Shown here one piece after another: positions 29,623 through 40,045 of a stretch of DNA of 64,000 nucleotides (the stretch's first letter is position 1; each line of letters starts with the position of its first letter). The DNA lies in the NCBI GenBank assembly GCA_019058315.1, contig JAHPZH010000002.1, positions 1,311,910 through 1,375,909 of the forward strand, in the 5' to 3' direction. The notes beneath the pieces were generated by a model, which ran no database searches, had not been told where the DNA came from, and saw nothing but the letters and a program-made list of their open reading frames with translations. Both the position numbers and the translations under genes were made by a program. The stretch comes from Candidatus Helarchaeota archaeon. Lineage in GTDB: Archaea > Asgardarchaeota > Lokiarchaeia > Helarchaeales > RDOG01.

Positions 29623-31203
29623 TTATTTTTTTTGATTATTGCGTGCGCGAATCCTTATCAATGTATCAGATGGTTCATTCGATTTTTCGGGATAATCTAA
29701 AGTATAATGGAGTCCTCTACTTTCTTTTCTTAAAAGCGCAGAATTAATAATAATCTCAGCAACATCTGCAATGTTTCTCAGTTCAATTAAATCTGAGTTA
29801 ATTTTAAAATCTCGGTAAAACTGAGCTATTTCCTCCTGCAAATTCTTTATTCGTCTTTTAGCTCTTAATAATCTTTTATCTGTTCTTACTATTCCTACAT
29901 AATTCCACATAAGACGTCTAACTTCTTCCCAATTAAATGAAACTACTACCATTTCATCGCTGTCTACTGTTGAATTAGGGATCCATGAAATTACTTCACA
30001 AAAACCTATTCCTTTCTTTATTTGCTCTATACATTTATTAGCTGCATTATGTGCACAAACCAAAGCTTCAAGAAGCGAGTTTGAAGCTAATCTATTTGCA
30101 CCATGAAGACCTGTACAAGCCACTTCTCCTATTGCATATAAATTTTTAATATCTGTCTCCCCTGAAGTAGTAGTTTTAACACCTCCACATGCATAATGTG
30201 CTGCTGGAATTACCGGAATTGGTTGTTTAGTCATATCAATTCCAAAGGATAAACAAGTTTTATAAATATTGGGAAATCTTTTTCGAATAAAATCAGAATC
30301 TTTAAAGGAAAGATCCAAAAAAACACAATCATCACCGCTTTTTTTCAACTCATTATCAATTGCACGGGCAACAATATCTCGTGGAGCTAATTCTTTTAAT
30401 TCATGATATTTTTCCATGAACCGATTACCACTATTATCTAATAAAATTGCTCCCTCTCCTCTCAAAGCTTCGGAGATTAAAAAAGACTTTGCATAAGGAT
30501 GATATAGGCAAGTAGGATGAAATTGAACAAATTCCATATTAGCAATAGACGCCCCAGCTCGATAAGCCATAGCTACCCCATCACCACTTGCAATATCCGG
30601 ATTAGATGTAAATAGATAGACTTTTCCGATTCCTCCAGTTGCTAAAACAGTAATTTTAGCACAAATTTCTACTACTTCGCTGTCCTCTTTATTTAACACA
30701 TAACACCCAATACATTGTCCATTTTCAGTAGCTAAATCAATAGCGATAAAATTTTCATGAATTTCAATATTCTTATTGTTAGATACTGCTGTTAATAAGG
30801 CTTGCTCAATTTCCCGTCCTGTAAAATCAGTGGCATGTAAGACTCTTCTATGAGTATGCCCTCCCTCTTTTCCAAGATCATAATCTTTTCCATCTTCACT
30901 TTTTGAGAATTGAACTCCTAATTCAATTAATTCTTTTACTCTTATAGGAGCTGTTTTAATAATTTCTTCAACGACTTCTCGTTTACACAGTCCATCTCCT
31001 GATATTAAAGTGTCTTGTATATGCGAATCAAAAGAATCAAGGGGTGACATAACAGCAGCTATCCCTCCTTGTGCATAATTTGTGTTTGACTCGGCCTTTT
31101 CCTTTTTTGTAATTATCATCACTTTACCATGATTACTGACTTTCAATGAAAAAGTCAATCCAGCAATACCAGATCCGATAACTAGGAAATCGGTTTCTAT
31201 CAA
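29623..31203 (-). CDS. nadB: L-aspartate oxidase
   Basis: FLVIGSGIAGLTFSLKV, YAQGGIAAV, GGHTHRRVLHATDFTGREIEQAL, MEFVQFHPTCLY, GEVACTGLHGANRLASNSLLEALV. Confidence 0.93.
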   Translation of the reverse strand: MIETDFLVIGSGIAGLTFSLKVSNHGKVMIITKKEKAESNTNYAQGGIAAVMSPLDSFDSHIQDTLISGDGLCKREVVEEIIKTAPIRVKELIELGVQFSKSEDGKDYDLGKEGGHTHRRVLHATDFTGREIEQALLTAVSNNKNIEIHENFIAIDLATENGQCIGCYVLNKEDSEVVEICAKITVLATGGIGKVYLFTSNPDIASGDGVAMAYRAGASIANMEFVQFHPTCLYHPYAKSFLISEALRGEGAILLDNSGNRFMEKYHELKELAPRDIVARAIDNELKKSGDDCVFLDLSFKDSDFIRKRFPNIYKTCLSFGIDMTKQPIPVIPAAHYACGGVKTTTSGETDIKNLYAIGEVACTGLHGANRLASNSLLEALVCAHNAANKCIEQIKKGIGFCEVISWIPNSTVDSDEMVVVSFNWEEVRRLMWNYVGIVRTDKRLLRAKRRIKNLQEEIAQFYRDFKINSDLIELRNIADVAEIIINSALLRKESRGLHYTLDYPEKSNEPSDTLIRIRARNNQKK

Positions 31204-31228
31204 CTGAACACCTTAAATTCATGAATCA

Positions 31229-32029
31229 TTATTTACCTTTAAACTTAGGTTTTCTTTTTTCAAAAAATGACATAACTCCTTCTCGATAATCATTTGTTTT
31301 CGCCATTTTTATTTGTGTCTGCCTTTCTTCCTCGGCTTGTGCTTCTTCAGATTGCTTAAAATAATTATAAAGCATCTTTTTCGTAGCTTGTACCGCTAAT
31401 GGTGGTCCAGCAGCTATTTTTTTTGCATATTCCATTGTCGCGGTTTCTAATTCTGCTTGAGGAACAATTTTATTTATTAAACCAAGATCTAAAGCCTCCT
31501 TTGCAGAGATGCTATCACCAATTAGGCAAAGTTCAGCTGCTTTCTTAAGACTAACTAATTTTGGTAAAATTAATGTTGAATGTCCTGCGGCTATTAAACC
31601 TACTTTGACAAAACTCACACTAAAATTTGAATTATCTGCAGCAATCACAATATCACATGCTAGGGCAAGAGTCATCCCTGCACCAATTGCAAATCCATGA
31701 ACTGAAGCAATAACTGGCTTAGAAATCTTTTGAACTTTGGGAATTGCAGTATAAATGGCTTTTAACAAATTATTCATATAAATATCAGGATTATCATCTA
31801 AAGTATTCCTCATCTCTTTTAAATTTCCACCTGAACTAAACCCTTTTCCAGCACCTTTCAGTACTATAACTCTTACATCAGAATCTTTATCACATTCGTC
31901 TAAAGCTTTATGCAATTCAGTTGAAATCACAACACCTAAAGCATTGCGATTTTTAGGTGCATTTAATGTGATAATTGCTATATGTCCCTCTTTCTCAACA
32001 ATTAATTCTTCATAATTCAATTTAATCAT
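31229..32029 (-). CDS. Enoyl-CoA hydratase/isomerase family protein
   Basis: ITLNAPKNRNALG, GKGFSSGGNLKEM, KPVIASVHGFAIGAGMTLALACDIVIA. Confidence 0.92.
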   Translation of the reverse strand: MIKLNYEELIVEKEGHIAIITLNAPKNRNALGVVISTELHKALDECDKDSDVRVIVLKGAGKGFSSGGNLKEMRNTLDDNPDIYMNNLLKAIYTAIPKVQKISKPVIASVHGFAIGAGMTLALACDIVIAADNSNFSVSFVKVGLIAAGHSTLILPKLVSLKKAAELCLIGDSISAKEALDLGLINKIVPQAELETATMEYAKKIAAGPPLAVQATKKMLYNYFKQSEEAQAEEERQTQIKMAKTNDYREGVMSFFEKRKPKFKGK

Positions 32030-32158
32030 CTAACCTTATTGATTTGAGTTTTTTAAATATCTAATTATTTCTGTAATTATACATATTATTAATTTTAGAA
32101 TTTAATAAAAAAACTTGAAATAATAAGCTTAAAATGTAAAATATTAATTTATTATTAA

Positions 32159-32440
32159 TTATTCTTCTTCTTTTCGACGATAATAAGCAACTATAGCGAT
32201 TAAAACAACAACTATGCCTATTAGAACGCCTATATAAATGTACCTAGGATCTATATAAAATTCAGGTAACCAATCCTCCCAAGTACGTGGATCCCTCGGA
32301 TTTGGAAGTTCAGGTATAACCGGGGGAACATATTCAATTTTGGGATAAGGTTCTATTAAAGGGTAAAAAAAGAACCACAATATAAAGGAAAAAAATATGA
32401 TTCCGAGAAAAAATAATCTAAAAAATATAACATCTTTCAT
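32159..32440 (-). CDS. Small two-TM protein with Pro-rich loop
   Basis: N- and C-terminal hydrophobic helices flanking a YVPPVIPELPNPRDPRTWEDW loop. Confidence 0.5.
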   Translation of the reverse strand: MKDVIFFRLFFLGIIFFSFILWFFFYPLIEPYPKIEYVPPVIPELPNPRDPRTWEDWLPEFYIDPRYIYIGVLIGIVVVLIAIVAYYRRKEEE

Positions 32441-32494
32441 AATCTTCAGATCTCTAAAAACCTTTAAGAATTATTTTTTAATTTTATTAAAAGT

Positions 32495-33760
32495 ATGAAG
32501 ACTGATAAAAGTTATCAAAATTATATGCTCGAATTTATTGAACGAATATGCAGAGACATTGGACCTAGATTGGCAACCACAGAGAAAGAATACCAAGCCA
32601 TTGATGAGATTGAGAAGGAATTAAAAGATTTTTCAGACGAAACCATTCGAGACGAATTTTATTGCACGAATAAAGCCTATCCTGGTGGATTTACTCATGT
32701 GGCAGGTGTCTTATGCATTATAGGCTTTTGTTTCTTTCCAACCCCATTATCCATTTTAACAACAATTTTATGTGCATTAGGTATTTTAGTGCTTATATTA
32801 GAACTAATGGTTCTGGTAGAATTCATTGATTTCTTATATCCCAAGAGGAAATCATTCAATATATTTGGAAAAATTAAGCCCATATCTTCTCCTAAAAAGC
32901 TAATAATCTTTGGAGGACACTCAGATTCGGCATATAATTTTCCATTTACAAAATATGGAACAAAAATGAATACGATGATGTATTTAGGAATTGGATTGGC
33001 AGTATATGCGATTTTATTGTCTCCAATTAAATTTATTCTTCAATTTATTATCCAAGATTTTGTAATTTGGGAGTTAATGTTTACTGGAATACCAATTTTT
33101 ACATTTACAATAATAGATGTTATATTTTTTATTCCTTTCATAGCTTGGTTTCCATTTTTTTTATATATTATTATAAGATTTGTAGGAAAAACATTAGTTC
33201 CTGGTGCAAATGATAACCTTTCTGGGGTTGCAGTTGCTTTAGCTATTGGAAAATATTTAGCAGCAGACCATCGCCCTCAAAACGTCGAAGTATGGATTGG
33301 GTCTTTCGGAGCAGAAGAAGTAGGACAACGAGGATCTAAAGCATTTGTAAGAAAATATGGAAAAAAGGGAATTTTAGATAATAGTTTAAGTGTAGCTCTT
33401 GAATCTGTTGGGGGTGGTGAAGGTATTGGTATTCTAACAACAGAGAAGATGTATTTTACCACTCATTATAAGGAAGTTTACGAACCAATGTATGAAGCAT
33501 TTCAAAAATATGAAAGCGAAAATAAAGGAGTTGTCCCTGGTCAACTACATGAGGCGGTATTTGCAGGAACTGATGCAGTCCGATTTTCAAAAAAAGGATA
33601 TCCCGCTTGTGCTGTTGTCGGCGGGGCTATTGAGACGTTATTTCTGAAAAACTGGCACTCACCAGCCGATATTCCTGAGAATTTAAATAAGAGATTAATG
33701 AGAGATGTTCTAGAAACATGCTTACATTTCATTGAATTAATAGATCAGAGGATATCATAA
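32495..33760 (+). CDS. M28-family-like metallopeptidase with internal TM helices
   Basis: GGHSDSAYNFPF, PGANDNLSGVAVALAIGKYL, GSFGAEEVGQRGSKAFVRKYG; hydrophobic helices inside the fold. Confidence 0.82.
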   Translation: MKTDKSYQNYMLEFIERICRDIGPRLATTEKEYQAIDEIEKELKDFSDETIRDEFYCTNKAYPGGFTHVAGVLCIIGFCFFPTPLSILTTILCALGILVLILELMVLVEFIDFLYPKRKSFNIFGKIKPISSPKKLIIFGGHSDSAYNFPFTKYGTKMNTMMYLGIGLAVYAILLSPIKFILQFIIQDFVIWELMFTGIPIFTFTIIDVIFFIPFIAWFPFFLYIIIRFVGKTLVPGANDNLSGVAVALAIGKYLAADHRPQNVEVWIGSFGAEEVGQRGSKAFVRKYGKKGILDNSLSVALESVGGGEGIGILTTEKMYFTTHYKEVYEPMYEAFQKYESENKGVVPGQLHEAVFAGTDAVRFSKKGYPACAVVGGAIETLFLKNWHSPADIPENLNKRLMRDVLETCLHFIELIDQRIS

Positions 33761-33962
33761 TTACTTTTTATTAAAAGAAGACTGATAAATTTATCAAAAG
33801 AATATTGAGATATTTCTGACCACTTATTTTAAATTTAAATTAGTATAATACAAAAGCAAAAAAGTAAGGGATTTTAATTCTTAGATATAGATTTTGGATA
33901 TCATATATGAAGAGATGAGATTCAAGTTTTTTTTTAGAAAAAAATAAAAGGAGAAGATTAAG

Positions 33963-35417
33963 TTGGATGAGTGTATTCATAAAGTCGCAAAATCGATTAT
34001 GGACACGATGGGGAAAATTACAGGTGTTAGAGTTTATGTTTCAATTGCAGATCATAAAGGAGACATAATTTATTCCGATTCTGCATTTGATAATTATAAA
34101 GATTTTATTAAAACATTTGTCCAAGTAAACTTTAAATATCTTCAAAAAGGGGACCATTCCATCCCTCTTAGCTCAGAAAATATAATCTTTTTCAAAAGTT
34201 CCGACAATTCTATGATAATATTATATAACCCAAAGGGAAAAATAGGGCAATTATTAACATTCAAAGGTATAATGGACAATTATACCAATTCTCTTGAAGA
34301 GTGTACCTTACAAATTGAGAGTGTTCCAATAAAAGAAATTGAACAACCTCTAGGTATACCTCTTATAGAAATAAAAGTTCCAATTTTCTCTCTCAAAGAG
34401 AAATTATATAAAAATTTAATACCTGTTCTCGAGAAAAAAGTTAAGGAACAAAAGAAATTCAGTTTAACTGAAGGTATTGTTCTTAATAAGTGTGATGGCA
34501 ACCAAAATCTATTTAATATTATAAAAAGTGTGGAACTTAAAGAAGATGAAGTTCTAAATATTCTAGATACTTTTTCAGAAAAAAACCAATTGTGTTTTAA
34601 AGAATTCGAAATTTTAAAAGTAAATTGTCCTCTTTGCAAAAATCATACAACTTTATTTTTACCTGAATTTATTTTGGATAAAGTTGAAAATAAATTACGA
34701 GTTCAACTTGATCCAGAAGACTGTGATCATACTTTTGTGGCATTGATTGATAAAAAATTAAGAATTAAAACCAAAGCAATTGAGAGCTTGTCTAACTCTA
34801 GCGATGAATTGGATACTTCAAAATTATCCATAAAAAATTTAATTTCTTTCTTAGGTGAAGATCTATTCTTCAACATTTTTCATGCAATTTTTATCCAGTT
34901 GAAAATAGTGTTTATAGGAGAAGAACCAGTTATTAGAGATATTACTCAATTTTTTAAAAAAATTTTTCCGCAAATAAAATATGAAGAAGATATCATCTGT
35001 ATTAATCAGACCGAATTTAAAAAGAATTTCAAAAAATATAAAAAAAATCTCATTATTGACTTTAATTCTCATATAATTGTTAACCCATTTCAAGAAGATT
35101 TGTTTGATTTCGAATCAAAATTATTAAAAAACGTATTAAAAATCGAAGATGAAAATTTACAAATTTTAACAACTAATTCAGAATTTGAACACTTAATTTT
35201 ATTGACTGAAAAAATTTTAAAAGATATTGAATTTTTTCAAACTATATCAGAGGATGTTTTAATAAAAAATGTAGAAACATTGCATGGAATTAAACTCAAT
35301 CGTTATGAAATTCCTTTAATCAAACAAATTTCTAATATTTATTATGGTACTGATATTTCTAAAAAAATTACCAGCACAATCTCTAGTCAAGTAAGTAGCT
35401 GGTTCGATAAATGGTAA
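33963..35417 (+). CDS. Unknown protein; possible roadblock/longin-like N-terminus and CPLC Zn-binding segment
   Basis: TTG start; GVRVYVSIADHKGDIIYSD...SENIIFFKSSDNSMIILYNPKGKIGQLL resembles a roadblock/LC7 strand pattern. Confidence 0.5.
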   Translation: MDECIHKVAKSIMDTMGKITGVRVYVSIADHKGDIIYSDSAFDNYKDFIKTFVQVNFKYLQKGDHSIPLSSENIIFFKSSDNSMIILYNPKGKIGQLLTFKGIMDNYTNSLEECTLQIESVPIKEIEQPLGIPLIEIKVPIFSLKEKLYKNLIPVLEKKVKEQKKFSLTEGIVLNKCDGNQNLFNIIKSVELKEDEVLNILDTFSEKNQLCFKEFEILKVNCPLCKNHTTLFLPEFILDKVENKLRVQLDPEDCDHTFVALIDKKLRIKTKAIESLSNSSDELDTSKLSIKNLISFLGEDLFFNIFHAIFIQLKIVFIGEEPVIRDITQFFKKIFPQIKYEEDIICINQTEFKKNFKKYKKNLIIDFNSHIIVNPFQEDLFDFESKLLKNVLKIEDENLQILTTNSEFEHLILLTEKILKDIEFFQTISEDVLIKNVETLHGIKLNRYEIPLIKQISNIYYGTDISKKITSTISSQVSSWFDKW

Positions 35418-35504
35418 ATAGTATGATAAAAAAATTATTATAATAAAATGAAAAGAGGGGATATATTAAATTCGAATATATAAGTTTTAGAAAAAATGGA
35501 ATAA

Positions 35505-35903
35505 ATGAGAAAAATGGGATTTATAAAATTTCTAAATGGTATAATGAGAAGACTTTTACTTACAAATACGCAATTGGATTCCATTTCTCAAGAAAAATCT
35601 GATGGAAATGTTATACAAGATAAAATGACTTTAAATATTCAGACTTTTACAAATATGATGTTTAATGATTTCTTTCAAATACAAGGCTATTCTGATGAAA
35701 CATATCGACAGCTTTTTCAAGAAATTAACAATATTTTAAAGGAAAATCCAGTTCTTGCACCAACACTATTTGCACATTTAAAGAGATTTAGCGATTATTC
35801 AAGAGCAATGCATAAAAATTTGCGAAAATACCTAAAAGAACAATTAGGAGATCTCTTGGAAGAAAAAACAGATTTAGAGACTTCTGAAGGTTCTCTGGAT
35901 TAA
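35505..35903 (+). CDS. Hypothetical protein
   Basis: 132-aa ORF in the same orientation as the upstream gene; no recognised family. Confidence 0.5.
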   Translation: MRKMGFIKFLNGIMRRLLLTNTQLDSISQEKSDGNVIQDKMTLNIQTFTNMMFNDFFQIQGYSDETYRQLFQEINNILKENPVLAPTLFAHLKRFSDYSRAMHKNLRKYLKEQLGDLLEEKTDLETSEGSLD

Positions 35904-36014
35904 CTAAATAATTTAAATAATTCGTTCTTTATGCCATCAAAACCCATTTTTAGATAAATTTTTATTATAATACATAATTTTTTATTTAATTTCTAATACT
36001 TGGGATGATATAAT

Positions 36015-37139
36015 ATGAAAGTGAAATTTGGAATTGAATTATTTTTTAGTCATAGTTATGATTTTGTAAGGAAAAAATTAAAGTCGGCGGTAAAAGAGGG
36101 TTGGGACTCGGTCTGGCTTCCTGATCATTTACGTGGAATGCCCCCTGGGTCTATCGATGATTTTCTTTGCGTATGGCCAATGTTAGGGTCATTTGCGGAG
36201 TTAGCTCCAGATATGACATTTGGAGTCGGTGTAACTGAACCACATCGTCTTCATCCAGCGAGCCTTGCCCAAACTACAACTACACTGGATCATATAACGA
36301 ATGGTAAATTTATTTTAGGAATTGGTGCGGGTGAAGCGATGAACTTAAAATGTTATGGAATTGATCATAGCTACGCAGTTTCAAAAATGAGGGAACATAT
36401 GGAGATAATGCATGAATTCTGGCATTCAGAAGGAAAAGAAATAAATTTTGATGGTCGGTTTTATCACCTAAAAAAGGCAGTCTTACTTCCTCCTCCCATA
36501 CAACGATCCAAAGATGGAAAACCTCACGTACCTATTTGGGTGGCTGGTAATGGCCCTAAAACCAAACAGATGACCGGTGAATTAGCAGATGGGTGGATAC
36601 CATTGCTCTCTTCTCCTAAACTTTATAAAGAAGATCTTGAAGATATTAAAAAAGCAATGGTTAAATCAAATCGAGATCCTAAAGATTTTACTGCAGGTGC
36701 CTATAGCCGAATATACATAAACAACGATGAAAAAAAGATTAAACAACATATAAATGGTCAAAAAATGGGTCTAATGATGGCTCCCCGCGTATTAAAATGC
36801 CATGGTTATTGGAAGGAAGAATATTGCGAGCTTTACGATGAAATTGGATTAAATCCAAATAGATTATCCATATTAGAATATGATTCGAATGATTTAAAGA
36901 AAATAAGGATAGATAAACTATTTCCAATAATCAAAGATATTCCAGATGAAATGGTTAGAGAACAAGGATTAATAGGCAATGAGGAAGAAATAATAAAAAA
37001 ATTTGAAAAATATATCCAATCTGGAGCAGAATATATTGTCTTAGAAATTTTAAACGGAGCTTCAAGAAAAAACGCACCTTTTACATACTTCGACGTCTCA
37101 AAAATATTAGCAGAAAAAATAATACCACAATTTCAGTAA
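36015..37139 (+). CDS. LLM-class (luciferase-like, probably F420-dependent) oxidoreductase
   Basis: GWDSVWLPDHLRGMPPGS, TFGVGVTEPHRLHPASLAQTTTTLDHITNGKFILGIGAGEAMN, VPIWVAGNGPKTKQMTGELADGWIP. Confidence 0.9.
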   Translation: MKVKFGIELFFSHSYDFVRKKLKSAVKEGWDSVWLPDHLRGMPPGSIDDFLCVWPMLGSFAELAPDMTFGVGVTEPHRLHPASLAQTTTTLDHITNGKFILGIGAGEAMNLKCYGIDHSYAVSKMREHMEIMHEFWHSEGKEINFDGRFYHLKKAVLLPPPIQRSKDGKPHVPIWVAGNGPKTKQMTGELADGWIPLLSSPKLYKEDLEDIKKAMVKSNRDPKDFTAGAYSRIYINNDEKKIKQHINGQKMGLMMAPRVLKCHGYWKEEYCELYDEIGLNPNRLSILEYDSNDLKKIRIDKLFPIIKDIPDEMVREQGLIGNEEEIIKKFEKYIQSGAEYIVLEILNGASRKNAPFTYFDVSKILAEKIIPQFQ

Positions 37140-37217
37140 TAACTCATTTTCAATCTTTAAAATTTAAAAATCTCTTTTGGATTGTAACTATACATAATTA
37201 AATTTGAGTTAAGTAAA

Positions 37218-38006
37218 ATGACAAACACATTAGATTTATTCAAATTAGAAGATAAAGTTGCAATAGTTACTGGTGGCGCAGCGGGGATTGGTATTGATAT
37301 ATGCCAAGCATTAGCAGATTTCGGTGCTAAAATAGTAGTTGTAGGGCGTGGAAAGCATGGTTCCGTGGATGATATTGCGAAAAAAATTTTAAAAAATCAT
37401 AATACAGAAGCTATTGGTGTAAAATGTGATGTCGGAGACAAATCATCAGTTGAAAGTATGGTTAAGCAAGCTATAGATAAATTTGGAAAGGTGGATATAT
37501 TAATAAATAATGCTGGAATAACCTGGGGCACACCTTCCGAAAAAATGGCATTAGATGATTGGGAAAAAGTAATTAGAACTAATCTAACTGGTTCATTCCT
37601 TTGTTCTCAAGCAGTTGCACAAGACATGATAGCCCGAAAACAAGGTGGGGTTATATTGAATACCTCAAGTATTTGGAGTATTAGAGGTGCAAATTGGGGT
37701 GCAGTAGGCTATGCTAGTTCAAAAGCGGGTTTAAATGGGATGACTCGCCAACTTGCTGTCGAATGGGCAAAACATAAAATCCGTGTTAATGCAATTTTAT
37801 TGTCGTTTTTTCCTTCAGCTATGTCAAATTTCTTTATTGATAATTTCAAACGAATAATAAAAAGATCGACTCCATTAGGCCGAATTGGCTGTCCAGATGA
37901 TTTTAAAGGGTTAGTAATAGCATTGGTATCAGATGCGGGTGCTTTTGTAACGGGTCAAACTCTAGTAATAGATGGCGGAACAAGTATCGCAATGAGTGTA
38001 GGCTAA
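37218..38006 (+). CDS. SDR-family oxidoreductase
   Basis: VAIVTGGAAGIGIDIC, DILINNAGITWG, YASSKAGLNGMTRQLAVEWAKHKIRVNAI. Confidence 0.93.
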   Translation: MTNTLDLFKLEDKVAIVTGGAAGIGIDICQALADFGAKIVVVGRGKHGSVDDIAKKILKNHNTEAIGVKCDVGDKSSVESMVKQAIDKFGKVDILINNAGITWGTPSEKMALDDWEKVIRTNLTGSFLCSQAVAQDMIARKQGGVILNTSSIWSIRGANWGAVGYASSKAGLNGMTRQLAVEWAKHKIRVNAILLSFFPSAMSNFFIDNFKRIIKRSTPLGRIGCPDDFKGLVIALVSDAGAFVTGQTLVIDGGTSIAMSVG

Positions 38007-38064
38007 TTTAACAAATCTAAAAATTTATTTTTTATTCTAATTTGCACTTAGAACTTATTCTAAC

Positions 38065-38937
38065 TCACAAAATTTCAGTCAGATCATATTTTTCTAAACC
38101 TAACTTACCCTCAAAAGTAGCTGCAGTAATTTTTAGAACTCCTTTCATATCTTTAATTTCCTCTATACCACGATTTAGAGCTTGAAAGAGAGTCATAACA
38201 TCAATACTATCAACAACAATTTGATAACCTGCCGTTTCTGGTAACATTTCAGTATCTTTAACTTTTTTCTGCAAGTCGGGACAGAATCTATGGTCAAATG
38301 TTCCCTTTTTTTTCATAAAATCATAATTAAGAGAGTCTAATTTAATTATAAATTTAGTCATTCCACCCGAAAAAGGACAAATTACGCCCTCTGTATCTTG
38401 AATCACCTCAGTGAATTCCATTCCTGCCTTTAATGCAACATCCTTCTTTCCAATTATAATTATATTAGTGCTTACTCCTTCAATAATGCCAAATGTTGAT
38501 TCTAAAAGCATATTTCCTTCCATTGTCGGGAGACTCCAGACTTCACGATCCTTAAAATTGCCTTTTTTTTGGAATCCATCACCAAATAAACTAATTGCTT
38601 TTCCAATTTCTAATTTTTTCACATTTGGATCTTCAATCATCGCATCATAAACAGATATAGTAGGACAAGGAAGGAGGTTTTGGAAGATTCTTCTAGCTAG
38701 TTCTTGTTCTAATAATTTTTTATTAGGTGCACAAATCATCATTATTACTCCTGGTCGATTGTCAATTGTGTTTTCTGATCGAATATCTACTCCCGCTTCA
38801 ACTCCTTTCTTATTTCCAAATCCAGAGGCTGCCCGAGCCCCTGTCAAAGCCCATTCTTGAGATATTGCAGTAATAAGTATTCTGGATATCCAAAGAGGGT
38901 ACAATTCCCCTTTTCCTTCAATTTTTATTTCACTCAT
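38065..38937 (-). CDS. Ftr-like formyltransferase, divergent paralog
   Basis: Collinear with 38974..39969: RILITAISQEWALTGARAASGFG, DNRPGVIMMICAP, LFGDGFQKKGNFKDREVWSLPTMEGNMLLE, C-terminal FEGKLGLEKYDL. Confidence 0.8.
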   Translation of the reverse strand: MSEIKIEGKGELYPLWISRILITAISQEWALTGARAASGFGNKKGVEAGVDIRSENTIDNRPGVIMMICAPNKKLLEQELARRIFQNLLPCPTISVYDAMIEDPNVKKLEIGKAISLFGDGFQKKGNFKDREVWSLPTMEGNMLLESTFGIIEGVSTNIIIIGKKDVALKAGMEFTEVIQDTEGVICPFSGGMTKFIIKLDSLNYDFMKKKGTFDHRFCPDLQKKVKDTEMLPETAGYQIVVDSIDVMTLFQALNRGIEEIKDMKGVLKITAATFEGKLGLEKYDLTEIL

Positions 38938-38973
38938 TAAATAACTCCAAAAAATTTTTAAAAAATGAAAAAA

Positions 38974-39969
38974 TTAAAGCCCTAAGACTTCTTTTAGATG
39001 GATATTATGCTTACCAAGTTTTCCCCCATAGTTACCTGCTGAGATCTTTTTAATTCCAGGAACTTTAACAGCCGCTTTGATACCTGCTGCCGTAGCCTCC
39101 TTTAATAAATCTAAACTCAGACCATTAAATACTAGCTCTAGAACGCAGTTAACATCAGAAGGTACACTTGAGCCCTCTACTTCGCCTTTTAGTGTAGGAC
39201 AGAACAAGTGATTAGTGGAGGCGTGCAAGAATTTTGAATATTTTAAAGAACCAGTTTTTGATCCTGAACGACAAACTCCTCCTGGAAAGCTTGCTATTAC
39301 TCCTTTTATTTTAATCATTTCATCTGCTGCAGCTTTAGCCGCTTTAAGCGTATTTCCGGCATTATCACCCATTATAAAGAAATTTCCGCCTGCAATTCCC
39401 TTTTTGGCTTTGAACTTTTCTTCAATAATAAACTCACCCTCCATGACTGGGATTTTCCAGATTGTCCTTCCAGCTAATGTGTCTTTCTTTTCAAAACCAT
39501 CTCCAAAGTAACGCAACATTCCACCCGTATTAAAAACAGCAGGTGCTGGCACCTTAGTTCCATCTTTTTGTTTCTTTTGATATATGTCAGCTTCCATTCC
39601 GAGCCAATCAAAAGCAGCTGAAGTTGGTGCGGTGAGTACACATTGACCCATCCTATTCATTAAGGCTTTTCCTAAATTAGCTCTTTTAGAACAAAGCATC
39701 ACAGCAATACCGGGTCTACCATCTGGTGTGTCAGACTTTGGAACAATAGAGTCAAATCCTGCTTCACAATCGCAAGCAATTGTACTAACTGCGAAACCAC
39801 TAAAAGTTGATGCAATTATTACAGCCCAATCTTCATCAATGGCAGTTATTAATGGTCTTACACACCATATATCAAAAGCCTCTGCATAAGTATCATCTAT
39901 ATCTACTCCATTTAATTGTAATACCAAAATATCAACTCCAAAGTAAGTAAATCGATTACTATTTCTCAA
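38974..39969 (-). CDS. ftr: Formylmethanofuran--tetrahydromethanopterin N-formyltransferase
   Basis: LNGVDIDDTYAEAFDIWCVRPLITA, TPDGRPGIAVMLC, RMGQCVLTAPTSAAFD, YFGDGFEKKDTLAGRTIWKIPVMEGEFI, ISAGNYGGKLGKHNIHL. Confidence 0.93.
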   Translation of the reverse strand: MRNSNRFTYFGVDILVLQLNGVDIDDTYAEAFDIWCVRPLITAIDEDWAVIIASTFSGFAVSTIACDCEAGFDSIVPKSDTPDGRPGIAVMLCSKRANLGKALMNRMGQCVLTAPTSAAFDWLGMEADIYQKKQKDGTKVPAPAVFNTGGMLRYFGDGFEKKDTLAGRTIWKIPVMEGEFIIEEKFKAKKGIAGGNFFIMGDNAGNTLKAAKAAADEMIKIKGVIASFPGGVCRSGSKTGSLKYSKFLHASTNHLFCPTLKGEVEGSSVPSDVNCVLELVFNGLSLDLLKEATAAGIKAAVKVPGIKKISAGNYGGKLGKHNIHLKEVLGL

Positions 39970-40045
39970 TTATTTTTTAATATCTATTTTTTTAATTACA
40001 AATATAAATTATTAGTAAAATTGATTATTATAAAAAGGTGTATTA

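Noticed and set aside
34280-34639. 119-aa minus-strand ORF
   Set aside because: Antisense to 33963..35417; no recognisable motif.
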